This document shows, piece by piece, positions 9,043-16,562 of a stretch of DNA of 55,508 nucleotides; positions within the stretch are counted from its first letter, which is position 1; every line of letters starts with the position of its first letter. The notes under the pieces are model-generated. The model had not been told where the DNA came from. It did no database searches and was given only the letters and a program-made list of their open reading frames with translations. The translations under genes and the position numbers were made by a program. Source of the DNA: an uncultured Clostridia bacterium (GTDB taxonomy: Bacteria > Cyanobacteriota > Vampirovibrionia > Gastranaerophilales > Gastranaerophilaceae). The stretch spans positions 1 through 55,508 of the forward strand of contig CAMEWS010000004.1 in NCBI GenBank assembly GCA_945946765.1, read 5' to 3'.

Positions 9043-9765
9043 TTATTTTCCAAATCTTCTGTTTCTGTGTTCAAATTCCACAATTGCTTTTGTAAGTTCT
9101 TCTTCGTCAAACTCAGGCCAATATGCATCTGTGACATAAAGCTCGGAATATGCAAGCTGCCATAAAAGATAGTTGCTTATTCTTTTTTCACCCCCTGTTC
9201 TGATTAGCAAATCAGGGTCGGGAATATTTTTTGTATAAAGGTAATTTGATATTGTATCTTCGGTTATATCTTCGGGTTTAATTTCACTTTTTACAATCTC
9301 TTTTACTGCATTTGTAATCTCGTCACGAGAGCCGTAATTGAAAGCTATATTAAGGTTTACACCCGTATTGTCTTTGGTTTTTTCCTCTGCATTTTTAACT
9401 ATTTTTTGCAGCTCCTCGCTAAGCCCCGAAATGTTGCCTAAAAATCTGATTTGCACATTTTCTTTATGCATTTCATCAAGTTCGTTAAGCAAAGTTTTGG
9501 CTAACAAACTCATTAAAAATTCAACTTCTTCTTTTTTTCTGTTCCAATTTTCCGTAGAAAAAGCATATACTGTAAGGTGTTTTATACCGAATTTATCAAA
9601 AAGCCTCATTGTACTGCGCAAAGAATCCACACCTTTTTGGTGTCCCATTGCAGAGGGCAAAAATTTTTCTTTTGCCCAACGTCTGTTACCATCCATAATA
9701 ATGGCTATGTGTTTTAAGTTTGTTGATTTAACGATATCTTTTATATTTTTTGATTGTGTTTTCAT
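9043..9765 (-). CDS. uppS: Isoprenyl transferase (undecaprenyl diphosphate synthase)
   Basis: Builds the C55 polyprenyl diphosphate carrier for peptidoglycan and other envelope glycans. IIMDGNRRWA holds the catalytic Asp (about 25). TVYAFSTENWNR (substrate-binding), DLLIRTGGEKRISNYLLWQ and YSELYVTDAYWPEF are all diagnostic of cis-prenyltransferases. The length is 240 aa. GAAGGG precedes the ATG at a good distance. It is the first gene of a minus-strand run uppS-rdgB-cysS. The space upstream (9766-9922) is a repeat array, so its promoter must lie within or beyond those repeats. Confidence 0.95.
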   Translation of the reverse strand: MKTQSKNIKDIVKSTNLKHIAIIMDGNRRWAKEKFLPSAMGHQKGVDSLRSTMRLFDKFGIKHLTVYAFSTENWNRKKEEVEFLMSLLAKTLLNELDEMHKENVQIRFLGNISGLSEELQKIVKNAEEKTKDNTGVNLNIAFNYGSRDEITNAVKEIVKSEIKPEDITEDTISNYLYTKNIPDPDLLIRTGGEKRISNYLLWQLAYSELYVTDAYWPEFDEEELTKAIVEFEHRNRRFGK

Positions 9766-9773
9766 TTAATTAT

Positions 9774-9940
9774 CCCTTCAAGCCTTCACTAACGCTTAAG
9801 TTTTTCGCTCCTGTCAAATCAAAGATTTGTTCACTACGAAAACTTCGTTTTCTCCGTAACGTCGCTCTCGGACAGTTACGGCTTTCGGGTCTTTCAGTCC
9901 TGAAAGCCCCTTCAAGCCTTCACTAACGCTTAAGTTTTTC
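9774..9940. repeat. 33-bp direct repeats bracketing a microhairpin string
   Basis: A 33-bp sequence occurs at 9774-9806 and again at 9908-9940; the second copy includes the last codons and TAG stop of the HxlR gene. Between them are back-to-back short palindromes, each with a 2-3 base loop: CAAATC-aaa-GATTTG, GAAAAC-ttc-GTTTTC and CTTTCAG-tc-CTGAAAG. No gene is present in 9766-9922. Confidence 0.8.
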
Positions 9941-10258
9941 TTTCAATTCACAGTACTTTTTGTAATCCGTACCCCAGCCTGCCATAGCATCCAGTATCGG
10001 TGCAAGGCTAATACCTACATCTGTCAGGCTGTATTCCACTTTTGGCGGAATTTGCGGATATGCTGTTCTTATTACAATTTCATCTTCCTCGAGTTCTCTA
10101 AGGTGTGTTGTTAACGATTTTTGTGATGCACCCGTAGATTTTTTCAGTTCGCCGAATCGTTTTTGTCCGTCCAGCAAATCTCTTAAAATTCTTACTTTCC
10201 ATTTGTTTCCGATAAGTTCAAAAACAAGTTCTATAGGGCATTCAGGCATGTTGTTCAT
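9923..10258 (-). CDS. HxlR-family winged-helix transcriptional regulator (111 aa)
   Basis: HxlR proteins are dimeric winged-helix regulators often responding to redox or reactive aldehydes. The core MPECPIELVFELIGNKWKV, then GQKRFGELKKSTGASQKSLT (recognition helix) and the wing PKVEYSLTD match the family. The N-terminal Cys at position 5 is where HxlR regulators carry a sensing Cys. I start at ATG 10258. The longer ORF to 10348 is a translated palindromic repeat (GVETPTYNV and similar) and should be ignored. The ribosome-binding site is weak. The 3' end of the gene is duplicated as part of the 33-bp repeat. Target genes are unknown; it lies beside uppS and divergent from nothing obvious. Confidence 0.85.
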   Translation of the reverse strand: MNNMPECPIELVFELIGNKWKVRILRDLLDGQKRFGELKKSTGASQKSLTTHLRELEEDEIVIRTAYPQIPPKVEYSLTDVGISLAPILDAMAGWGTDYKKYCELKEKLKR

Positions 10259-10295
10259 GGTGTTCTCGTTAGGATTTTGTTTATTAACATTGTAG

Positions 10296-10349
10296 GTTGG
10301 GGTTTCTACCCCAACAACAAGATTTATGATGTTGGGCTGAAAGCCCAAC
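10296..10349. repeat. Two adjacent GTTGGG-type palindromes
   Basis: GTTGGGG-tttcta-CCCCAAC (10296-10315) and GTTGGG-ctgaaag-CCCAAC (10331-10349) sit side by side in the HxlR upstream region. They belong to the same dispersed palindrome family as 6729 and 44081. Confidence 0.75.
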
Positions 10350-10402
10350 CTACTTTATACTTTTTATCTTGCAAGATTAGTATCATTTTGATACTAACAT
10401 AA

Positions 10403-12172
10403 TTATCTACGCTTGTACAGATACATTTTAATATCGCCGTTTACTCCGATTTCTTGAACATAATTTTGATTGATAAAATCACATATATTGCCTGCATAAC
10501 TGCAAAAGTCATCCACTCCGTAACAGGAGTATGACAGATTTTGGGTAACAAAGTATTCCGGCGGATTTTGTTTAAAATCGTTTAAAATATTTTCTTCTCC
10601 AAAGACTTCTACATTCCCCGGAATCAAATAATAATATTTGTTATGACTGTCACGTTGTGTAAGAAAATTTATTGTTACACCCTCAGGTACAACTACTATA
10701 CGTGCGTTTTGGGGAGTATTTTTTACAATATAATCCAAAAGTACATTTTGGTTTGGATAAACGCTACGTATACTCATAAGTCCTTTTGCAGTTTTAATCG
10801 TATACAAATTACCTGTTGTAATTCTGTCAATGTTTGCGGACAAACAGGCAAAAACAGCCATAACACTCATCATGACAACGGTTTGTACAAAAGCAGTTTG
10901 TCCATTTTGAGGTAATTTTATGGGAAGATACTTAGTTAAAAATATTACAAACGGTATAATTAATGCAGCAACGGTAAAAGTCCCGTAACAGGTTAAAGTA
11001 ATGGCAAACAAACCCTTAAACGATACACAAACAGTCGATACAAGGAGAAATAAAAACATTAAATCGGCGGTTTGTATAGGTCTTTTATTTTTTATGTATT
11101 TATAAATATAAACAACAGACATGCCTGTAAGAATCAACAAACAAGCCGTTCCAAGCCAGCAAAACATGTTGTGATTATTCGATTCAAAAAATCTGAGATG
11201 TTTAAATACAAAAACCATTGCAAAAACAAACACTGACAGCTTGATAAACAAGCTTACAAACTTATTTTTAACATATTTTACGTTAATAAAATTCAATATA
11301 AATGCTACGCAAAACGGGATAAGAGAAAATACAAAAAGTTTAAAGACATAACCCAAAACTCTTAAAAATATTGCTTTATGAAAATACAATCCGTAGTTAA
11401 AATAAAAGTATGTTGTTGCTTTTGCTTCCACAAGCCTTTTTATTAACACAACAGCATGGGTCAGGTCGTTTATACTTACGCCTTGAATCAACAATGTACC
11501 AAACGACAAAACAGGAAACACCAAAAATGCAGTTAACGCATACAGATATTTTTTCCAATCTTTTTTAACTACAAACGGCAAGCAAACAAACAAAAAACAA
11601 AAATACGGGGCATTTTCTATTTTGCAGGCAAAAGAAAATCCTGCAAATAAAAATGCCAAAATAAACGCATAATTTTTTTTGTCACGTATAAATTTCAATG
11701 CAAAATACAAAGAAAGCAAAAACCCCGACAGTGCATATACTGCGCTATATGAATATGTAAAAATAAAATTAAAAAATAAACTGTTAGAATACACACAAGC
11801 ACCAAGCACAAGAGCCGTAACAGTCAGTGAGATTTTCTTATCAACAAATAGTTTTGATATAAAAAACACAGAATATAAAATTATTAAAGAATTAAAAAAA
11901 CCTGCAAAATAAAGCGTGTTTAAGTGCACACCAAAAATGTAATACAATATTGCATTAATTTGATATCCCAAAGCACCGTAAACGTTAAAAATATCTTTAT
12001 AAAGCAATTGTCCTTTAAGCATTTGCCAAGGGATATAGGCCTCTCTGCCAACATCTACAAGGTATACGTCTTGCTTTCCGTAAAACAAAAAAAACAGAAA
12101 AGCACTGATTACAAATATAAACAATCCTTCTTTTAAGCAGTATTTTTCAAAAATTTCTTTAAATTTCTCCAT
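10403..12172 (-). CDS. Multi-pass membrane glycosyltransferase, GT-C-like (589 aa)
   Basis: The protein has about 12 hydrophobic segments and a C-terminal soluble domain of about 130 residues. After the first membrane helix comes YLVDVGREAYIPWQMLKGQLLYKDIFNVYG. An acidic residue plus the 'G..LY.D.....G' string in the first outer loop is typical of GT39/GT83-like enzymes. The C-terminal stretch LLDYIVKNTPQNARIVVVPEG, then the LTQRDSHNKYY part, is a usual periplasmic tail in this group. It probably adds a sugar to an envelope polymer using a lipid-linked donor. There is no clear ribosome-binding site at the ATG. It is transcribed away from the GT2 gene at 12358; the pair may function in one glycan pathway. 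Confidence 0.75.
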   Translation of the reverse strand: MEKFKEIFEKYCLKEGLFIFVISAFLFFLFYGKQDVYLVDVGREAYIPWQMLKGQLLYKDIFNVYGALGYQINAILYYIFGVHLNTLYFAGFFNSLIILYSVFFISKLFVDKKISLTVTALVLGACVYSNSLFFNFIFTYSYSAVYALSGFLLSLYFALKFIRDKKNYAFILAFLFAGFSFACKIENAPYFCFLFVCLPFVVKKDWKKYLYALTAFLVFPVLSFGTLLIQGVSINDLTHAVVLIKRLVEAKATTYFYFNYGLYFHKAIFLRVLGYVFKLFVFSLIPFCVAFILNFINVKYVKNKFVSLFIKLSVFVFAMVFVFKHLRFFESNNHNMFCWLGTACLLILTGMSVVYIYKYIKNKRPIQTADLMFLFLLVSTVCVSFKGLFAITLTCYGTFTVAALIIPFVIFLTKYLPIKLPQNGQTAFVQTVVMMSVMAVFACLSANIDRITTGNLYTIKTAKGLMSIRSVYPNQNVLLDYIVKNTPQNARIVVVPEGVTINFLTQRDSHNKYYYLIPGNVEVFGEENILNDFKQNPPEYFVTQNLSYSCYGVDDFCSYAGNICDFINQNYVQEIGVNGDIKMYLYKRR

Positions 12173-12264
12173 ACATTAACCAAACTTTTACAATAATTGT
12201 TTTATCCGTCAGTTTTTATTATACTATGGAAGAAATGTCATTGTAGTACATTATAAAAATTAAT

Positions 12265-12333
12265 GTCATTCAAAGCGTAGCGATGAATCTCATAAATATT
12301 GCGATTCTTCACCCTTTTAGGGTTCAGAATGAC
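12265..12333. repeat. Inverted-repeat element of the GTCATTC family
   Basis: The element begins GTCATTC and ends GAATGAC, with internal GATGAATC/GATTCTTC-like arms and a CCCTtttAGGG microhairpin. It lies in the leader of the GT2 gene and produces a false N-terminal extension of that ORF. Similar elements are at 25942 and 49746. Confidence 0.75.
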
Positions 12334-12357
12334 GATAACATGACAGAGGGGTTAAGA

Positions 12358-13143
12358 ATGATAAACAATAAAAAAGTTGCGGTTATTATGCCTGCATACA
12401 ATGCGGAAAAAACTCTTGAGCAAACATATAACGAATTGTACAAAGATATTATTGATGAAATCATTCTTGTAGATGACAACTCCTCTGACAAAACAAAAGA
12501 AGTTGCCAAAAGGCTCGGTATAACCACTATTGTGCACGACAAAAACAAAGGTTACGGCGGCAACCAAAAAACTTGCTATACAGCAGCACTCAAAACCGAT
12601 GCGGATATTATAATAATGGTTCACCCTGACTACCAGTACACACCAAAACTCGTACCTGCAATGGCAACAATGATAGCTTTTGATGAATATGATGCGTGTA
12701 TTGCCTCTCGTTTTATAGGCAAAGGTGCTTTAGAAGGCGGCATGCCGTTGTACAAATTTGTTGCAAACAAATGTTTAACGTTTATCCAAAACCTTCTTAT
12801 GGGGGAACGTCTAACTGAATATCATACGGGTTTTAGAGCTTTTTCCAGAGAAGTATTGGAAAAATGTCCGCTAAAAGACTGCAATGACGATTTTGTTTTT
12901 GACAACGAAATGCTTGCACTTGTATTTTATAAAGGTTTTAGCGTAGGTCAAATCAGTTGTCCGACAAAATACTTCCCCGATGCGTCATCAATCAACTTTA
13001 TGCGCAGTTGTAAATACGGTTTTGGATGTTTAAGAGTAAGCATGCTGTATGCATTAGCAAAACTCGGTATTTATAAATCCAAAATATTTAAAAATAACGC
13101 AAAAACATTGGATAAAAACGAAGAATTGCCTTATTTGAATTAG
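12358..13143 (+). CDS. GT2-family glycosyltransferase (261 aa)
   Basis: A soluble, GT-A-fold transferase resembling dolichyl- or polyprenyl-phosphate sugar synthases, which make the lipid-phosphate sugar used by GT-C enzymes. VAVIMPAYNAEKTLEQTY starts the nucleotide-binding half, EIILVDDNSSDKT supplies the first Asp pair and MVHPDYQY the DXD-like metal site. FIGKGALEGGMPLYKFVAN is also characteristic. I start at ATG 12358 because an AGAGGGG site sits before it. The ORF can be extended to 12283 only through the inverted-repeat element. There is no C-terminal membrane anchor. The divergent GT-C gene at 10403 is a plausible consumer of its product. Confidence 0.88.
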   Translation: MINNKKVAVIMPAYNAEKTLEQTYNELYKDIIDEIILVDDNSSDKTKEVAKRLGITTIVHDKNKGYGGNQKTCYTAALKTDADIIIMVHPDYQYTPKLVPAMATMIAFDEYDACIASRFIGKGALEGGMPLYKFVANKCLTFIQNLLMGERLTEYHTGFRAFSREVLEKCPLKDCNDDFVFDNEMLALVFYKGFSVGQISCPTKYFPDASSINFMRSCKYGFGCLRVSMLYALAKLGIYKSKIFKNNAKTLDKNEELPYLN

Positions 13144-13273
13144 TTTAATGATGTTTTGGCAGCCCCCCCAAACCTACTTGCTTTGCTTTATATCATTCAG
13201 AAGGGCAATGTCCCGAAAAATCTCCTAAACTTGCAATTCTTTGCCAAAACCCAAAATAAAGAAACAGCAATTT

Positions 13274-14095
13274 TTAATTAACCATTTCAAACAGGTCATT
13301 ACAAATTTTAAACACATCCTGTGCCATTTCAATAGATAGCATATTTGGACCGTCACAAAGAGCTTTGTCCGGATCGGGATGAACTTCAAAGAACAAAGCT
13401 TTTGCACCTGCAGCAACTGCGGATTTTGCAAGTGTGGAAACAAATTTTCTTTCACCTGAAGAAGACTCTCCGGCACCACCAGGTAATTGTACGCTGTGAG
13501 TTGCATCAAACACAACAGGATAACCCATTTCCTGCATTATAGGTATGCCTCTCATATCAGCAACAAGATTGTTGTAACCAAAACTTGTACCTCTGTCCGT
13601 AAATAAAATTTTGTCATTGCCCGAATCCGAAACTTTTTGTGCAAGCGGTCTCATTTGTGCAGGGGCAAGGAATTGACCTTTTTTTATGTTTACGATTTTT
13701 CCTGTTTTTGCCGCTGCAACAAGCAAATCTGTTTGTCTGCACAAAAATGCGGGAATTTGCAATATATCAGCCACTTCTGCAGCAGCTTGTGCTTGTTCGG
13801 GGGTATGAATATCCGTTACTATTGGTAAATCAAACTCTTTTTTTACCTCTGACAAAAGCTCAAGACCTTTTTCCAATCCGGGACCTCTAAAAGATTTTAT
13901 AGAACTCCTGTTTGCTTTATCAAAAGAAGATTTAAAAACATAATTTATATCAAGTTTTTCCGTAAGTTCTTTTAAAGCCTCTGCAACAGTAAAAAGAACA
14001 TCTTTGCTTTCAATGGCACAAGGTCCTGCAAGAATTGTCAGTTTATCAGCGCCTATTTCAAAATTTCTTAGCTTTACGGGTTTTATATTTGACAT
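13274..14095 (-). CDS. kdsA: 3-deoxy-8-phosphooctulonate synthase (KDO-8-P synthase)
   Basis: Condenses phosphoenolpyruvate with arabinose 5-phosphate, the first committed step to KDO, so the cell very likely makes lipopolysaccharide. ILAGPCAIES (Cys26) carries the Cys that marks the metal-dependent class II enzymes. KSSFDKANRSS, FRGPGLEKGL, PIVTDIHTP and FEVHPDPDKALCDGPN are all conserved. The ATG at 14095 has a GGAGA site six bases before it; the upstream TTG (14122) is not needed. This leaves 273 aa, the normal size. It is divergent from pilT, and the pilT -35 element lies just upstream of the kdsA start. No other KDO genes are in the window. Confidence 0.95.
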   Translation of the reverse strand: MSNIKPVKLRNFEIGADKLTILAGPCAIESKDVLFTVAEALKELTEKLDINYVFKSSFDKANRSSIKSFRGPGLEKGLELLSEVKKEFDLPIVTDIHTPEQAQAAAEVADILQIPAFLCRQTDLLVAAAKTGKIVNIKKGQFLAPAQMRPLAQKVSDSGNDKILFTDRGTSFGYNNLVADMRGIPIMQEMGYPVVFDATHSVQLPGGAGESSSGERKFVSTLAKSAVAAGAKALFFEVHPDPDKALCDGPNMLSIEMAQDVFKICNDLFEMVN

Positions 14096-14115
14096 AAATC
14101 TTCTCCATAATTTTT

Positions 14116-14144
14116 TTGACAATATGTGTTTAGAATTGTAAAAT
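14116..14144 (+). promoter_or_regulatory. Consensus promoter for pilT
   Basis: TTGACA (14116-14121), 17 bases, then TAAAAT (14139-14144): an almost perfect sigma70-type promoter, giving a leader of about 50 bases before pilT. The leader ends with an AGGAGCG ribosome-binding site. Confidence 0.75.
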
Positions 14145-14201
14145 TTTCTTATATAAATTTTACAATAATTATATCATTAAAAAGATATATTAGGAGCGAA
14201 C

Positions 14202-15269
14202 ATGTTAATAGAAGAATTATTGGAAGCCGCTGTTGAAAAAGGCGCAAGTGATATTCACATTTCTGCCAATTTACCCCCTGTATTCCGTATAGATGGTAAA
14301 CTGGTCAGAACAACAACGGGTGCACTTACTGCAGAAAATGTAGAATCATTAGTTTTCCCAATATTAAATAATGAACAAAGAAGAAAACTCGAACAAGACT
14401 GGGAAATGGATCTTTCATACGGTATACATGGTTTGGGCAGATTCCGTGTTAATGTATACAAAAACAACGGAACTTATGCTGCCGCTTTCAGAACTATTAA
14501 CACTCAAGTTCCATCATTTGAGTCATTAGGTTTACCTGCAATTGTCAGAAAAATTACCGAAAAACCAAGAGGACTCATTCTTGTTACAGGTCCGACAGGT
14601 TCAGGTAAATCTACAACTTTGGCTTCGATGGTTGATTATATTAACGAAAACAGAAATGAACACATTTTAACAATTGAAGACCCTATTGAATATATTCACA
14701 AATCTAAAAAAAGTGTTATACACCAAAGAGAATTGGGTCAAGACACTCGTTCTTTTGCTAACGCACTAAAATCAGCATTGCGTGAAGACCCTGACGTTAT
14801 TCTCGTAGGTGAGATGCGTGACCTTGAAACTATTTCTCTTGCTATTACAGCTGCTGAAACAGGTCACTTGGTAATGGGCACACTTCACACATCTTCGGCA
14901 AGCCAAACTATTGACCGTATTATTGACGTATTCCCACAAGGACAACAACAACAAGTGCGTATTATGTTGTCAAACTCTTTAACGGCAGTATTCTCACAAA
15001 CATTACTTTCTAAACTTGATGAAAAAGGTGAGAAAAAAGGTCGTGTAATGGCTCAAGAAATCATGGTTGTAAACGGTGCAATTGCAAACCTTATCAGAGA
15101 AGGAAAAACTTCACAATTGTATTCTGCAATGCAAACAGGTGCTGCTCAAGGTATGCAAACTCTTGAAACAGCTCTTGCAAACCTTTACAGAAACAACCTA
15201 ATTACGGCAGATGATGCACTGGCAAAAACAAGCCGTCCTGACGAATTGAGAAGATTAATTAATATGTAG
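14202..15269 (+). CDS. pilT: Type IV pilus retraction ATPase PilT
   Basis: A hexameric secretion ATPase that depolymerises type IV pili and so powers twitching motility and DNA uptake. Walker A is GPTGSGKST (about 130-137). TIEDPIEY is the Asp box, ILVGEMRD Walker B and GHLVMGTLHT the His box. The C-terminal AIANLIREGKTSQLYSAMQTG corresponds to the PilT-specific AIRNLIRE element, with an Ala replacing Arg. The length is 355 aa. The ATG has an AGGAGCG site, and the gene has a near-consensus promoter. PilD (47202) and SigF-like sigma (46413) are elsewhere in the window; no pilB, pilC or pilin genes are here. Confidence 0.96.
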   Translation: MLIEELLEAAVEKGASDIHISANLPPVFRIDGKLVRTTTGALTAENVESLVFPILNNEQRRKLEQDWEMDLSYGIHGLGRFRVNVYKNNGTYAAAFRTINTQVPSFESLGLPAIVRKITEKPRGLILVTGPTGSGKSTTLASMVDYINENRNEHILTIEDPIEYIHKSKKSVIHQRELGQDTRSFANALKSALREDPDVILVGEMRDLETISLAITAAETGHLVMGTLHTSSASQTIDRIIDVFPQGQQQQVRIMLSNSLTAVFSQTLLSKLDEKGEKKGRVMAQEIMVVNGAIANLIREGKTSQLYSAMQTGAAQGMQTLETALANLYRNNLITADDALAKTSRPDELRRLINM

Positions 15270-15733
15270 CGGATTTGCCTTCTTTTCTTAGCGAGCTGGG
15301 GCGAGCTATAGAAAATGGCGTCACGGATAAGCATAAAACAATCATATTTTTTATGATTAGCAAATAGTGACTAGTGCGACTGTGGTATAAAAAACACAAT
15401 GCAAAATTTGACTGACTTGCGTTGTTAATCTTTTTTTTACGTTCATTTCTTTTCTTTTGAGTGGCGTGGCAAAAGAAAAGAAACGAACCAAAGAAAAGAA
15501 AACTGACGCTATTAAAAAGCACAGTAAATATTTTCAAAACAAATTTTGCATCCATTACATTTCATTTCAGGCTGTCAAAATTTATTTTAAAAATAAACTG
15601 TGCTTAATCAATGTTACAACGGCAAAGCCGTATTACGCCTACGGCGTGCAAGGGAACCTTGCATTGTTTAATTTGGATATTTGAAACGGAATACTTAACC
15701 TTGTGAACGCCAATAATCCAAGACAGCGGATTT
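15270..15733. repeat. 464-bp repeat-filled intergenic region
   Basis: No gene that I can support. The region opens at the pilT stop with TAGCGGATTTGC, which also occurs at the cysS stop. A pyrimidine/purine hairpin (TTTCTTTTCTTTTG...CAAAAGAAAAGAAA, about 15450-15483) follows, then a string of tight palindromes: ACGGC-aaa-GCCGT, CGCC-tac-GGCG, GCAAGG-gaa-CCTTGC. A 17-bp segment at 15715-15731 matches 6847-6863. ORFs called here on either strand are repeat artefacts. Confidence 0.75.
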
Positions 15734-16543
15734 TTATTGTTTATCTTTTGGCATAATAATTTTTTTATTTATGTATTCTTGAACATCAGAGGATATTTTT
15801 ATATTTTGCAAACCAAGGTTATATTTTTTAATTTCCGCAATTTTGTCTTGCTCATTCATGAGATCTTTTTTAGGGATTTTTATTGAGTTTTTCACATTTT
15901 CGAATTCACCGTTTTTTATGCCCGATGCATTTGCAATTATATAATCAAAATTGTCGGAATTTACTCCAAAACGTTTTGCCATTTCTGAAACACTTATACC
16001 CAATGGCAATTTATAAAGCCATTGTATTGAAGCTGCATCTCTTTTAGAAAGCGAAGCAACGCCGTATTTGTGCGGAGTATACATAATATCGGTATCATAA
16101 GGACTATGCCCTAAACCGAGAGCATGCCCTATTTCATGCAAAATAGTGTGATAAACCTCGTTTTCATCTTGATATTGTTGATGAATAATCCCATCAGACA
16201 ACCCTATTTGAACATCTGCAGAATAAAGCTTATATCCGTCTAAAAAATCAAAATAACAATGTCCCAATGCTTTTCTGTCTACACGTTTCCAATCCAAATT
16301 TATCTGAGATTCATTCAAAGTTTGTACAAGTTTAAATTTAACTTTTCCGCCACTTGCTTTTTCCCATTCTGTCAAGGCTCTGTGCACCATTGCCTGATAT
16401 TTATAAGAATCATTGATTTGCCTTTTATACCATCGAAATGGTGCTATATAAAATTTAAGAGGGAAACAAGATTCAGGCCACCGAATCAACCTGTTATCCT
16501 TTGTATTGTCCTGTAAAAACGTTAACATTTCCATTGTTGGCAA
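15734..16543 (-). CDS. Matrixin-like zinc metalloprotease (269 aa)
   Basis: A metzincin peptidase. HEIGHALGLGH (136-146) supplies three zinc His ligands and catalytic Glu137, and DIMY at 152-155 is the Met-turn. Upstream, SADVQIGLSDG, resembling the calcium-binding edge strand region, is consistent with matrixin (M10). The C-terminal 90 residues start with SVSEMAKRFGVNSDNF, a LysM-like hydrophobic pattern, and are Lys-rich. The likely start is TTG at 16543, with AGAGG four to six bases upstream; an ATG three codons in is the alternative. No signal peptide is visible, which is odd for this family. The gene follows rseP by 19 bases and is probably cotranscribed with it. Confidence 0.82.
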   Translation of the reverse strand: MPTMEMLTFLQDNTKDNRLIRWPESCFPLKFYIAPFRWYKRQINDSYKYQAMVHRALTEWEKASGGKVKFKLVQTLNESQINLDWKRVDRKALGHCYFDFLDGYKLYSADVQIGLSDGIIHQQYQDENEVYHTILHEIGHALGLGHSPYDTDIMYTPHKYGVASLSKRDAASIQWLYKLPLGISVSEMAKRFGVNSDNFDYIIANASGIKNGEFENVKNSIKIPKKDLMNEQDKIAEIKKYNLGLQNIKISSDVQEYINKKIIMPKDKQ

Positions 16544-16562
16544 AATACCTCTTACAATATTA

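Noticed and set aside
15457-15684. Plus-strand ORF of 75 aa downstream of pilT
   Set aside because: It lies wholly within repeat DNA with no ribosome-binding site and has a low-complexity Lys-rich start.
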